Assembly (NCBI GenBank): GCA_933822405.4
Contig: CAKOGP040000001.1
Coordinates: forward strand, 257,083 to 321,082
DNA: 64,000 bases
Direction: 5' to 3'
Origin: Cylindrotheca closterium
Lineage: Eukaryota > Bacillariophyta > Bacillariophyceae > Bacillariales > Bacillariaceae
Shown here one piece after another: positions 20,000 through 29,038 of the stretch. The notes beneath the pieces were generated by a model that worked only from the letters and a program-made list of their open reading frames with translations, was not told the origin of the DNA and ran no database searches. How positions within the stretch are numbered: the stretch's first letter is position 1; every line of letters begins with the position of its first letter. Both the position numbers and the translations under genes were made by a program.

Positions 20000-21886
20000 A
20001 TGGATACCAGGAAAAGCACCGAGCTGATCACCAGCGGCAGTAAGACGCCGACATCAACAGAATCTTCAGCTTCAGGAGGACCAAATCCAAACGATCCAAC
20101 GAAAGCTGTAAAAGTTGATTTGAAGAGCAATGAAGCAGATGTTGAGAAGAAACATATGGTGGACGACGACGACAACAACCCTCAGAGATCCAAAAAGCGT
20201 GGTATGAAACCTAGGAGCAAGCGTAATAGAAAACGACCTCGTTCGGAAGTCCATTCTTTGGGAGAAGATGTGCAACACACTACCCGAGTTCATCAGCTAA
20301 CTATTGATGGGAAACCCGTCCAAGATTCAGCTGTCCAATGGTTGCGAACCGTCGAACCCTATCCTTATACTTTTTCGACTTTTGCCAAGGCTCGTTGGGT
20401 AGGACGAACTGTCTTGGATGTCTATGCCACAGAATTTGGATCCTACCCCAAGAGTTACTACGAGAGTGCCATTCAACAAGGTCGGATATTGGTATCCGAC
20501 AAGAAAGTGGATACTTCCTTTGTAATCAAGGGAGGTGACGTACTCACTCATACTGTGCATCGGCACGAGCCAGCCGTGGCAGTTTACTCTAATGAAGCAC
20601 CCCATGTAACGATTGTCCAAGACACTCCCGAAATCTTGGTCGTTGACAAGCCTGGTACGCTTCCGATTCATCCCTGTGGTGGCTACCACGTGCAATCGCT
20701 CATGAATTTACTGGAATCCCAATTTGGCAAATTGTACACCATTCACCGATTGGATCGATTGACAAGTGGCCTGGTCATTTTGGGAAAGACTTCACCGATT
20801 GCCCAAGAATGGGGCAAAGCCATCATGAACCGCAAATGCCAAAAGGTGTATTTGGCAAGAGTGAAGGGAAAGTTTCCATTAAATTGTCCCCCTGATTGGA
20901 AGCTTGCTGAAAATATTAGGAAACCACCAGTCAACGGGGAATGGAAGGAAGAAGGAGATGGCGAGGAAGCATCTCAACACGGGGAGGGAGCAGGCAGCAC
21001 GAAGAACAAGAAAAACAAGAGCAATCTCAGCAATGAAGAAATTGCAGTACTGGCAAATGAGGCACGAAAACAGAACGCTCATTTATGGTGGGTTGCCAAT
21101 GAAGATGGAACGGTTGCCAATAATGTCACATTACAAAATATCTTTGACAATCAAAGGAGCGATAAGGACTGGTTAAAGCCTTTGAAGGATACCGAGAGCC
21201 GTCGCTTTTGGTTCCATTTGGCTTGCCCAACGCGCATTGCCAAACCCAAGGATGGAGTCTGCGAAGCTGGTCCCTTTGACGAATTGGAGAATGCCTTGTA
21301 TCACAAAACGGTGAAACCAGCAGCGACTTCGTTTGGAGTGATTCGCTATGACGAAGCCACTGATTCAACAGTGATCATCTGTCGTCCAGCCACTGGCAGG
21401 ACGCATCAAATTCGGCTACACTTGCAACATGTGGGGCATCCCATTGCCAACGATCCTAATTACGGCGGTGACATGTGGTATGCTAATGAAGGGGGCAAGG
21501 AAGCCTGTCGAGAAGCGCAAGCAAGATTGGATGACATTCAACAAGAGCAGCAACAAGCAACACAGGATCCAGACATGTCATTAGATGAAATGACAAAAGA
21601 AGATGCCCGTGCACAGCAAACCATTGACAAACCAGCAACCGAAGAAGAGATCCAAAAGGGTATTTGCCAAGCAATCCAGACCGAGGCTGAGTCCATTCAC
21701 GACTTTATCAAACGAACTTGTGTCTGGTGCGCTCGATCAGGTATGGGAGGAACGGATCGAGCAACTCTTGAGTTTCTGATTCGAAGCAGTGGAATCTGGC
21801 TCCATGCGTTTCAATACACCTTATTTGGTGGAGAGATGGAAGAAGAGAACAAGAGCTTTACTGCTCCGTCACCATCCTGGGCATGA
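20000..21886 (+). CDS. RluA-family pseudouridine synthase, RPUSD2/Pus9-like
   Basis: A single exon of 628 aa. Residues 1-90 are charged, with basic clusters (KKRGMKPRSKRNRKRPR) that could be a nuclear signal. An S4-like region follows (YESAIQQGRILVSDKKVDTS), then ILVVDKPGTLPIHPCGGYHV, and the catalytic loop YTIHRLDRLTSGLVILGKTS with Asp at residue 252. GRTHQIRLHLQHVGHPIAND is the second family motif. The C-terminus has CVWCARSGMGGTDRATLEFL followed by IWLHAFQYTL, like the CxxC-containing end of RPUSD2/Pus9 proteins. A charged insert near residues 310-345 splits the domain. It would modify uridines in tRNA or mRNA. Family assignment is secure; the target is inferred from the subfamily. Confidence 0.87.
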   Translation: MDTRKSTELITSGSKTPTSTESSASGGPNPNDPTKAVKVDLKSNEADVEKKHMVDDDDNNPQRSKKRGMKPRSKRNRKRPRSEVHSLGEDVQHTTRVHQLTIDGKPVQDSAVQWLRTVEPYPYTFSTFAKARWVGRTVLDVYATEFGSYPKSYYESAIQQGRILVSDKKVDTSFVIKGGDVLTHTVHRHEPAVAVYSNEAPHVTIVQDTPEILVVDKPGTLPIHPCGGYHVQSLMNLLESQFGKLYTIHRLDRLTSGLVILGKTSPIAQEWGKAIMNRKCQKVYLARVKGKFPLNCPPDWKLAENIRKPPVNGEWKEEGDGEEASQHGEGAGSTKNKKNKSNLSNEEIAVLANEARKQNAHLWWVANEDGTVANNVTLQNIFDNQRSDKDWLKPLKDTESRRFWFHLACPTRIAKPKDGVCEAGPFDELENALYHKTVKPAATSFGVIRYDEATDSTVIICRPATGRTHQIRLHLQHVGHPIANDPNYGGDMWYANEGGKEACREAQARLDDIQQEQQQATQDPDMSLDEMTKEDARAQQTIDKPATEEEIQKGICQAIQTEAESIHDFIKRTCVWCARSGMGGTDRATLEFLIRSSGIWLHAFQYTLFGGEMEEENKSFTAPSPSWA

Positions 21887-21942
21887 GAACTAGCAAAAGT
21901 TGCTCCAGCAGAGAATTTTCTATTCCAATAATCTAGATATAA

Positions 21943-24126
21943 TTACTCTTCCGATTTGGCTTCTGCTGTAGTCGTTGATCCCGTGTTGTTCGTTGCTTCA
22001 GGTGCCTCCTCAGCGTCGGCCGGCGGTTCTGGAGGAGCACCAGTTGGTTTCGTTGATTCCGCATTTGGCGTTGCTTCAGGTGCCTCCTCGGTGTCAGTTG
22101 GTGGTTCTGGAGGAGCCTCCGCTGGCGGTTCTGGAAGCAAATCAACAGCTGGTTCGGCCGCATCCGTATTTTCTTGGCCGATCGATGTGGTAGAGTGGGT
22201 ATTCTGTGCTTCAGGTACAACAGTCTCAGATTGGTCAGCTGGTGAATCCAGTTTCAAACTCAACAATGATTCCGCCACTTCCTCTTCCTCATCCTCGTCA
22301 AGAAGGCTAGTCACTTTTGTGTCATTCAACAAGCCAGCCAAGATACTATCAACAATGTCTTTGGCCTCGTCGCGTACACTCAAGTCAACGAGAGCACCCT
22401 TGGTTTGTCCCGTTGATGTTTCCTTGTTAGTCCCCGCTGCCTTCTTCTGGTAAATCTGCTTCTTTGCTGGTGAACCCATCAATACTGCTTTGCTTGGTGC
22501 TTTACTGGTCTGAACTATCTTTTCTCTAATCTGCCCGTCTGGTGGGGTTTCCAGTAAATTAGCAACTGCTGCCGGCGAAGTATCTTTTTCATTGCTAGGA
22601 GCTGTCGTAGTTCCTTCAATATCAATCAAAACACCCTCTTCTGGCACTCCAGTTTGCCATTCGATTTCTGATTCCTTCTCGTCTTTTCCTCCGCCATCAG
22701 AGTAATCTGAAGCGTTGCTACTGTCGCTGTTACTACTATCACCATCACCTCCGTCTTCGATTCCTTTCAGCTTTCGAATTTGAGCCTCAAGCTCCTTGAT
22801 GCGGTTCCTGTAGGAAATGACTTCCAACTCGGTGGCCACCTTTTCACCTTCCAGATAGATGATATAAGCATTGTCGTCACCAAATTGGCCTCGCAAGTAG
22901 GACTGCTTCGCATTATTAGTCGACGTGCTCTTTTTCTGGGTGGTGACCGTTCGTGCGGTAGACGACATGTAGCCTTCAAATCCAGGATGCGTCAGCGCGG
23001 CATCGGCCAAGTTATCAAGCGCATTATCAATTCGTTCTATCCAGTTCTTTTTCTTCAACGGATCGCCGCCCATGCTCATTCTTTTCATTCCAGTTTCGCC
23101 CTTGTGAGTTGCAATCCGCTTGTCCCTAAAGTTCTTTAGCATTTGGCGCAAGTTGCGATGCTGTTCGATTTCGGGTTTACTTCCAAATCCTTCAATCCGC
23201 CCGCTGACGTTAGCGTTTGAGTTCCAGTAGGGATCAGAAACATCAGAACGAATCAGATTGGTATGATCCAAGTTAGACGAGGAAGAGTTACGACCGCGAC
23301 CCCTGCGTCCGGGTCGTCGAATCTTGCTGAGCTGTCGTAAAAGGGGATTACGAGGTCGACCACGACTTCTGTTTCCTCGTCCGCGAGAAGAGCCATCATA
23401 GTCTTGGCGATATTCGCCATCACCATCAGTGTAGCCTCCTCGGTCGTTAGATTCTTCTCCATCGCGATACGATCCCCCATTATTGCTGTAGCCTCCACCG
23501 TCGTGATATGAGCCTCCTCCTCCATCACGATACGAGGAATCTCCATATTCATCATCATAACGACCCGATTGACCGGCTTCGCCAGTTCCAGCTTCCTCGT
23601 ATTCACCATCATCATCTTCCTCATCCTCGTCGTCATTCTCTTCTTCAGATTCATCCTCATCCTCCTCGCCGCCGCAGACTTCTTCATCGTCCTCTTCATC
23701 ATCATTCTGAGAATAATCAATGTACCCTTCAGGGTCCAAGAAATTATCGTCCTCGCCATCGTCACCCAGATCAGTAATAGGCCTCGACTCTTCTTCGTCA
23801 TAATCCATATCTCCATACGGGTCATTATCGTAAAATCCACCGTCTCCATTATCAGTCAACAGAGATTCACCTTCTGGTTTTTCACCTTCTTGTCCTGGAA
23901 TCCCTTTGCCTCGTATTCTTCTCATGACTCCTCGAGGTCCCCATTTTCGGATTCGACGCTGCTCTTCTTCATTTAAATTGCTGCGATCATCACCATTGCC
24001 TCGACGACGACGACCTCCTCTTCCTAGGCCACCCAATCCACGTCGTCGTTGATCATTGTTTCGGTCTCTTCGCCTTCCATCAGGTGATGTCAGGGTTTCC
24101 ATTTCTGCACCATCCTCTTCGGCCAT
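21943..24126 (-). CDS. Acidic low-complexity protein, paralog of the gene at 26602
   Basis: A single exon of 727 aa. It opens with an Arg/Gly-rich part (RRRGLGGLGRGGRRRRG), then a run of Asp/Glu with Gly/Tyr/Ser, then a conserved core: SNLDHTNLIRSDVSDPYW, RIEGFGS, GQFGDDNAYIIYLEGEKVAT and NRIKELEAQIRKL (short coiled coil). The C-terminal 250 residues are Thr/Pro/Glu-rich and contain ALVDLSVRDEAKDIVDSIL. The core and this motif recur in the divergent gene at 26602. No known domain found; likely a diatom-restricted scaffold or phosphorylated protein (inference). The gene is transcribed away from RPB3's partner copy, giving an inverted pair. Confidence 0.7.
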   Translation of the reverse strand: MAEEDGAEMETLTSPDGRRRDRNNDQRRRGLGGLGRGGRRRRGNGDDRSNLNEEEQRRIRKWGPRGVMRRIRGKGIPGQEGEKPEGESLLTDNGDGGFYDNDPYGDMDYDEEESRPITDLGDDGEDDNFLDPEGYIDYSQNDDEEDDEEVCGGEEDEDESEEENDDEDEEDDDGEYEEAGTGEAGQSGRYDDEYGDSSYRDGGGGSYHDGGGYSNNGGSYRDGEESNDRGGYTDGDGEYRQDYDGSSRGRGNRSRGRPRNPLLRQLSKIRRPGRRGRGRNSSSSNLDHTNLIRSDVSDPYWNSNANVSGRIEGFGSKPEIEQHRNLRQMLKNFRDKRIATHKGETGMKRMSMGGDPLKKKNWIERIDNALDNLADAALTHPGFEGYMSSTARTVTTQKKSTSTNNAKQSYLRGQFGDDNAYIIYLEGEKVATELEVISYRNRIKELEAQIRKLKGIEDGGDGDSSNSDSSNASDYSDGGGKDEKESEIEWQTGVPEEGVLIDIEGTTTAPSNEKDTSPAAVANLLETPPDGQIREKIVQTSKAPSKAVLMGSPAKKQIYQKKAAGTNKETSTGQTKGALVDLSVRDEAKDIVDSILAGLLNDTKVTSLLDEDEEEEVAESLLSLKLDSPADQSETVVPEAQNTHSTTSIGQENTDAAEPAVDLLPEPPAEAPPEPPTDTEEAPEATPNAESTKPTGAPPEPPADAEEAPEATNNTGSTTTAEAKSEE

Positions 24127-24639
24127 AGTTCTGTATTACTACTCCCTTTGTGGAAGATGAACAAGTGTGATGGAACGAGTCAATCTGGATCAATGCTGAT
24201 CCTAGAATGCACGAGTTAAATTCCTCCTACCTGTATGAAGTTGTTGAAAGTGTCCAAGTGAGAATGACGGAATGACGAAAACCGCAGAGTTTTGGTCGAA
24301 CGAGTCAATCCCGGATGGGCTCACACAGATTCAAGATAGCAAGTCGTAAAGACAGAGACAGAGCAACCCGCATCCTGAGCTTGAAGTCTACACATTGTAA
24401 CTAGGTAAAAGAGCTCGCGCAAGAAATTTTCTGGATTATTAATGATTTCTTCCCCAAAGATTTCACGCTCGACGACTGTCAAATAGCAATGCCGGGCCGG
24501 TACCAACACTTCGTCCTTTACTTCATGATGGTCGCAAAAGGATGTGAATGAATGAATCAATCTTATTGAATCAATCAAGCCGTTCACCACCACCAACCCA
24601 TCCTCCCTTCCGAATTGCTGTGACATTCAACTGCAGTAT
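24127..24639. other. Intergenic between two minus-strand genes
   Basis: 513 bp with the promoter side of the acidic gene and the 3' side of RPB3. A TGAATGAATCAATC-type run lies near 24548-24580 and a GGTACC-like palindrome near 24498. No gene seen. Confidence 0.5.
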
Positions 24640-25979
24640 TTACATATCCTTCAAGTTTTCTACCTCTTGTGCCAAGTGATTCAATCGATCCTTTAGGACT
24701 CGCAGCGAGGACATTACAATTTCGTCTGCATCCATAACCCCTGTCGATTCGACCGTAAAGATAAACTTGTCAGCCGAGTGTTCGATTCGCACAAAGTCAT
24801 CATCTTCTTTTCGTTTCTTGAGGGAATCTTGATGGAACTTGATATCTTCTGTGTAGGTGGAAAGTTCCCAAGCATTCTCGACTGCCTTGATAGATCCCGT
24901 CAAGTCATCGATTTCCAATATCCGGTCGGGACAAATGTCCACTAGTTCTTGTTTTTGTTCCATGGTGAGTGTGGCCACTTGTTCTTCATTAATGGTAATG
25001 ACAGGCCAGAATCGATAGGTTGCTACAGCAACGGGACTCCATTTGGCGTGTTCCCTGGCGGTACCCATCCGGGCAATTGCTTTGAGTTTTAGTTTTTGTC
25101 CAGGCCCCATTTTGACAATGGCCACACCAGCATCTTGGGCTTCATCCTGTTCGTCCTGACTCAAAAAGTGAGCAGGGATGACACTTTCGTTATTCGTTTT
25201 CAAGTCTTGGGAAGAGACGGTAAGGGGGGCCATGAGTTCTTCTTCGGCTCGTAGCGGATTGACTTCATCAAAGCTGACATCGAGTTCGAATTCCACAGAA
25301 CATCGCGGACAACGTTCGTAACAGACACATTCTCGGTGAGGAAGAAAGGCACCGTTGCAGTCTTCTCCTCTGTTTGTTTAGCAAATTCCGTTGTAGTTCA
25401 AATGAGGAAGGAATGAAAGGAATGAAAAGAGTGAGGAGGGTTTCTGGGGCATCACTAAGGATATAGATCAACAAGACTTGTCATTACAACGTCCACCCAT
25501 GGATCCATTCATGTGATACACTCGTTTCCTAATGTCCCGATGTTGATCGAATGGATTCCTCAACAAGCTTGGCATCAAGGGCGTTGGAGTTGTGTACACT
25601 CGTTTCCTAATGTCCCGATGTTGATCGAATGGATTCCTCAACAAGCTTGGCATCAAGGGCGTTCCCGTTGTCAATGTAGTACACAACTCCAACGCCGACT
25701 CCAACAACTTCCACAACAACAATCCACTACTTACTTCATAGATTCCGGTGGCTGATACCGAATTGGAATCAGACCCAGTCGATGGGCAATATATTCATCA
25801 TTTAACACAGTCGTATTCGCATGAAACTCCACCAGATCAATCGCCATGGTGGGCACCTCCGCTATCATGATACGTCGCAGGGTATTGGCCACACTGACAT
25901 CGGTCTCACTCAAAATGAATTTGATTTCGTGTGGCGCAATGTGTAGTATTTGAACTTTTGGGAAACGTTGATTGGGCAT
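24640..25979 (-). CDS. RPB3: RNA polymerase II subunit RPB3
   Basis: Two exons are inferred, 25979-25735 and 25369-24640, 324 aa. The start MPNQRFPKVQILH is clear. The N-terminal part has VANTLRRIMIAEVPTMAIDL, the alpha-subunit-like assembly motif. The splice join restores a zinc site, CVCYERCPRCSVEF, with Cys at residues 96, 98, 102 and 105 in the RPB3 spacing. The C-terminal domain has FIFTVESTGVMDADEIV, the eukaryotic dimerisation helix. The subunit pairs with RPB11 to start Pol II assembly. The intron (365 nt) is the longest I found here and holds a duplication and fold-back repeat. Confidence 0.93.
25517..25696. repeat. Tandem and inverted repeats inside the RPB3 intron
   Basis: A 68-bp unit (from TACACTCGTTTCCTAATGTC to ATCAAGGGCGTT) occurs at 25517-25584 and 25595-25662, period 78 bp. 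In addition GGCGTTGGAGTTGTGTAC at 25580-25597 is the reverse complement of the stretch at 25679-25696, so RNA from the intron could form an 18-bp stem with an 81-base loop. Confidence 0.9.
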
Positions 25980-26601
25980 CTTATTGTTGTTGTTGGAATG
26001 GTCGTTGTAGCAGTAATTGACTAGTAGCAACTGAACCTCAATAGTGTATTGATTGAGAGATATTTAGTGCGATGAATGCGCTGTGGATTGAGTTTGTTTT
26101 TTGAATAAAATAGGGTGCGGGATGCTTGGTAGACTGCAAGTTTTGTAGAAGGTAAAAGAATTGATGGAAAGAATATAACTGGGAAGCGAGGAGGATGGAC
26201 AATGCGGGGAAGAGAGAGGAGCAATGTCACTTGTCGTTGCCAATCAATAATCCTCCGCCTTGTTCCTCGTCCGTCTATCGGCACTCGGTAAATCGGGCGC
26301 AGAACGGTTGGAGTCCAGACTCTGTTTTCGGACATGAGACGGACATTGTGGACTGGCACAATTCCTCACTCGTAGCCGACCGGCGTCCAAAAGAGCTCAA
26401 TGAGAAGGAAACCCTCGGAAACGAAATCAGAAAAAAAAACTGAATGGAATCTTGGTTCTCACCTCTAATACCTGAAGAATCAGAACAGGGAACGCGTTAT
26501 TGGAGAATACAGTAGTCTTCTCAATTCAGTGGCTTCCATCTGAACCCCCCTTCACTTGTTGCTAGTTGTCAATACTACAACCCAACGAATGAATTGGCAC
26601 C
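25980..26601. other. Divergent intergenic region, RPB3 and acidic paralog
   Basis: 622 bp between outward-facing start codons. An 82-codon frame at 26195-26443 has no family features. A run of eight or so A near 26431-26440 is the only compositional feature. Promoters for both genes presumably lie here. Confidence 0.5.
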
Positions 26602-28848
26602 ATGTCTGAAATGGACAACCTGTCGCTCTCCGGTGGTCGGAAGCGTGATCATGCTCCACGTCGACGAGGTCCCATAGGTGCGTTGGATCGAAGGCAAGCG
26701 CTTCGGACCACACTCCGACGTAGCAAGCGCAAATTGGTGAGAAGAATACGAGGCAAAAGCGCGGAAAGTGATGAAAAGCTAGAGGGTGAATCGCTGATAG
26801 TAGAAAAAAATGGAAGCGGTGGTGGATATGCTGATAGTCACTCTCATGGAGATGGTGACCATCATGATGACGAGCAAGAATCGAAACCAATCAACGAGAT
26901 AGATTCAGATGATGACGACGATTTCTTGGTTCCAAAAGAACACAGTGATCATTCACATAGTGGTGAGGATGACAACAACAACGCTCAGCATGATGCTGAT
27001 GATGTGGAGGACGAGGAACATGCTAGTCCAGGTAGCGATCACGAAGAAGTCCACGGGGATCATACAGGTAGTGATTTCGAAGAAGACCATTCAAAAGAGT
27101 CAGAAAATGATGACAGCCCATGGGGTCGGTATGATGATGAATATGAGAATAAATCTATTGATAATTCAATACATGATCAAGACAACAGCGATTACAAGAA
27201 TAAAGAAGGGTCTTATCGTGATGGTGAGGACTTGCACAATAATGGTAGAGGCTACAAGGACGGAGAATATCGGCAAGACTCTGGATCCCCACGATCCCCA
27301 CGAACCAATGGTGGACGTCGCAATAGCCTCCTGAAACAACTCGGCAAAAAATTGCTCTCCCCCCGGAGTCGTCGGAAGACCGCCTCCAACTTGGATCATA
27401 CCAATCTAGCTGTTCCCGGTTCTGCCGATCCGTACTGGAGTCCCAGTTCCCCATCCAGGAAACGAATTGAAGGATTCGGAAGCACCAAACCAGATTTTGC
27501 CAGTCCTCGGACCCTGCGACAAAAACTAAAGGACTTTCGAGAAAATAGGATTGCGGCCCGCAAGGACGAGGAAGATGGAATGGAAAAGATGAATGTGGGT
27601 GGTGATCCAAAGCGAAAAAATTGGAAGGAAAAGATTGAAAATGTGGTGGACGCTATGGTAGATGCGTCCATCCCCGAACCGGAATTGCAAGGGTACATGA
27701 CTTCTTCCACACTTGCGATTAGCACTCCACAAAAGAGTATTCCTGCTGCTCCTCCATCTACTCCTACTCCCGCGAATGCGTCGAAAATGTCGCACGACCG
27801 GAAACAGTTTGGGGACGACAATGCATACATTGTGTATTTGGAAGGTGAAAAGGTGGCTAACGAGTTGGAGGTCTTGGCCTACCAGAATCGAATAAAGGAA
27901 CTTGAATTTGAGGCTCGAAAATTAGACGACGTCTCAGGAGAGAAGAATCACGGCGATGATCATAGCAATGGTGACAGAACCGCGATCTCTGGTTCCTCCA
28001 ATGCTGGTGGTGGTGAAGGTGAAGTTAAAGCGGTGAACGAAAAGGAATCCAAAGTTGCAGGTCAAACTGGAGTACCAAAAGAGGGTCTCTTGATAGATCT
28101 TGGAGGAACTTCCACCACATCACCTCCCAGCATTGAACAAATCACTGCTGCTGTTATACCAGCGACTGACCTGGTACAGACTCCACAAGAGAGGCAGATC
28201 TTGACTCCCGAAACCAACACGACAATTACTTCGCAAAACAATGGACCGATACCAACTTCACCAACGGAGCAACTTCAAGAGATATCGGCCGAGGCAAGTG
28301 CGGAAGCAATGAAGGAACAGACGGAGGGGGCTCTCATCGACTTGAGTGTGCGCAATGAAGCGAAAGATATTGTGGATAATATCTTGGCCGACTTGCTGAA
28401 TGAAAAAAAAGTGACTAGCCTGCAAAGTGATGATGAGGGGAATGTGGCAGATGCATTGTTGAGTTTGAAACTGGAGCAATCATCGGAAAAAGTCGAAAAT
28501 ACGACCCCCAGACCGGAAAGTAGTCATGCTGCCACACTCACCGGCCAGGAAGGTACCAACACCAGCGCTCCAGTATCAACGTCATTAACAGCTACCAACA
28601 CTTTGGAAGCTCGAACTAATGATGCTGGCGAGCCAATCCCTGTGGAAGAAAGTAGTGATGCCCCTCCGAAATCACCAGCTGATTCTCCCCCACAACGGGC
28701 AACTGGCCCTCCTCCAGAATCACCAGCTGATATTCCCCCAGAGCCGCCAGCTGCCGAGACACCAGAAAATTTGAAGGACTTCAAAGGGAAAGAAGAAGAA
28801 GGAACAGTAGCGGAAAGCGCTGAGATTGAACATGACTCCGAGTACTGA
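26602..28848 (+). CDS. Acidic low-complexity protein, paralog of the gene at 21943
   Basis: A single exon of 748 aa. Order of parts follows its paralog: basic N-terminus (RRGPIGALDRRQALRTTLR), RRIRGKSAESDEKLEGESLI, a long Asp/Glu/His/Ser-rich tract, the core SNLDHTNLAVPGSADPYW, RIEGFGSTKPDF, QFGDDNAYIVYLEGEKVANE and NRIKELE, then a Thr/Pro-rich tail with ALIDLSVRNEAKDIVDNILA. The core is well conserved, while the acidic tract and tail have drifted, which argues for an old duplication. It lies inverted to the paralog with RPB3 between. No known domain; function unknown. Confidence 0.72.
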   Translation: MSEMDNLSLSGGRKRDHAPRRRGPIGALDRRQALRTTLRRSKRKLVRRIRGKSAESDEKLEGESLIVEKNGSGGGYADSHSHGDGDHHDDEQESKPINEIDSDDDDDFLVPKEHSDHSHSGEDDNNNAQHDADDVEDEEHASPGSDHEEVHGDHTGSDFEEDHSKESENDDSPWGRYDDEYENKSIDNSIHDQDNSDYKNKEGSYRDGEDLHNNGRGYKDGEYRQDSGSPRSPRTNGGRRNSLLKQLGKKLLSPRSRRKTASNLDHTNLAVPGSADPYWSPSSPSRKRIEGFGSTKPDFASPRTLRQKLKDFRENRIAARKDEEDGMEKMNVGGDPKRKNWKEKIENVVDAMVDASIPEPELQGYMTSSTLAISTPQKSIPAAPPSTPTPANASKMSHDRKQFGDDNAYIVYLEGEKVANELEVLAYQNRIKELEFEARKLDDVSGEKNHGDDHSNGDRTAISGSSNAGGGEGEVKAVNEKESKVAGQTGVPKEGLLIDLGGTSTTSPPSIEQITAAVIPATDLVQTPQERQILTPETNTTITSQNNGPIPTSPTEQLQEISAEASAEAMKEQTEGALIDLSVRNEAKDIVDNILADLLNEKKVTSLQSDDEGNVADALLSLKLEQSSEKVENTTPRPESSHAATLTGQEGTNTSAPVSTSLTATNTLEARTNDAGEPIPVEESSDAPPKSPADSPPQRATGPPPESPADIPPEPPAAETPENLKDFKGKEEEGTVAESAEIEHDSEY

Positions 28849-29038
28849 AGTAGCTGAACCAACAAACGAACCTGAAGCTCATGCAGAAAAAGCAAGTACG
28901 TCCACCACTGGGGCATCATGATGATGATGATTCGACGAGCGAGAATTTGAGGCAATATTGCTATTTGAATGTTTTGAGAGCCTAGTTATAGCATGGCTAA
29001 ATAATTTTGTGCAGCACATTTTTTCCAATGCAACAAAA

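Noticed and set aside
22000..24100. Long plus-strand frames (165, 119, 135 codons) opposite the acidic gene
   Set aside because: They are antisense shadows of an Asp/Glu/Ser/Gly-rich gene, whose codon bias leaves the other strand open.
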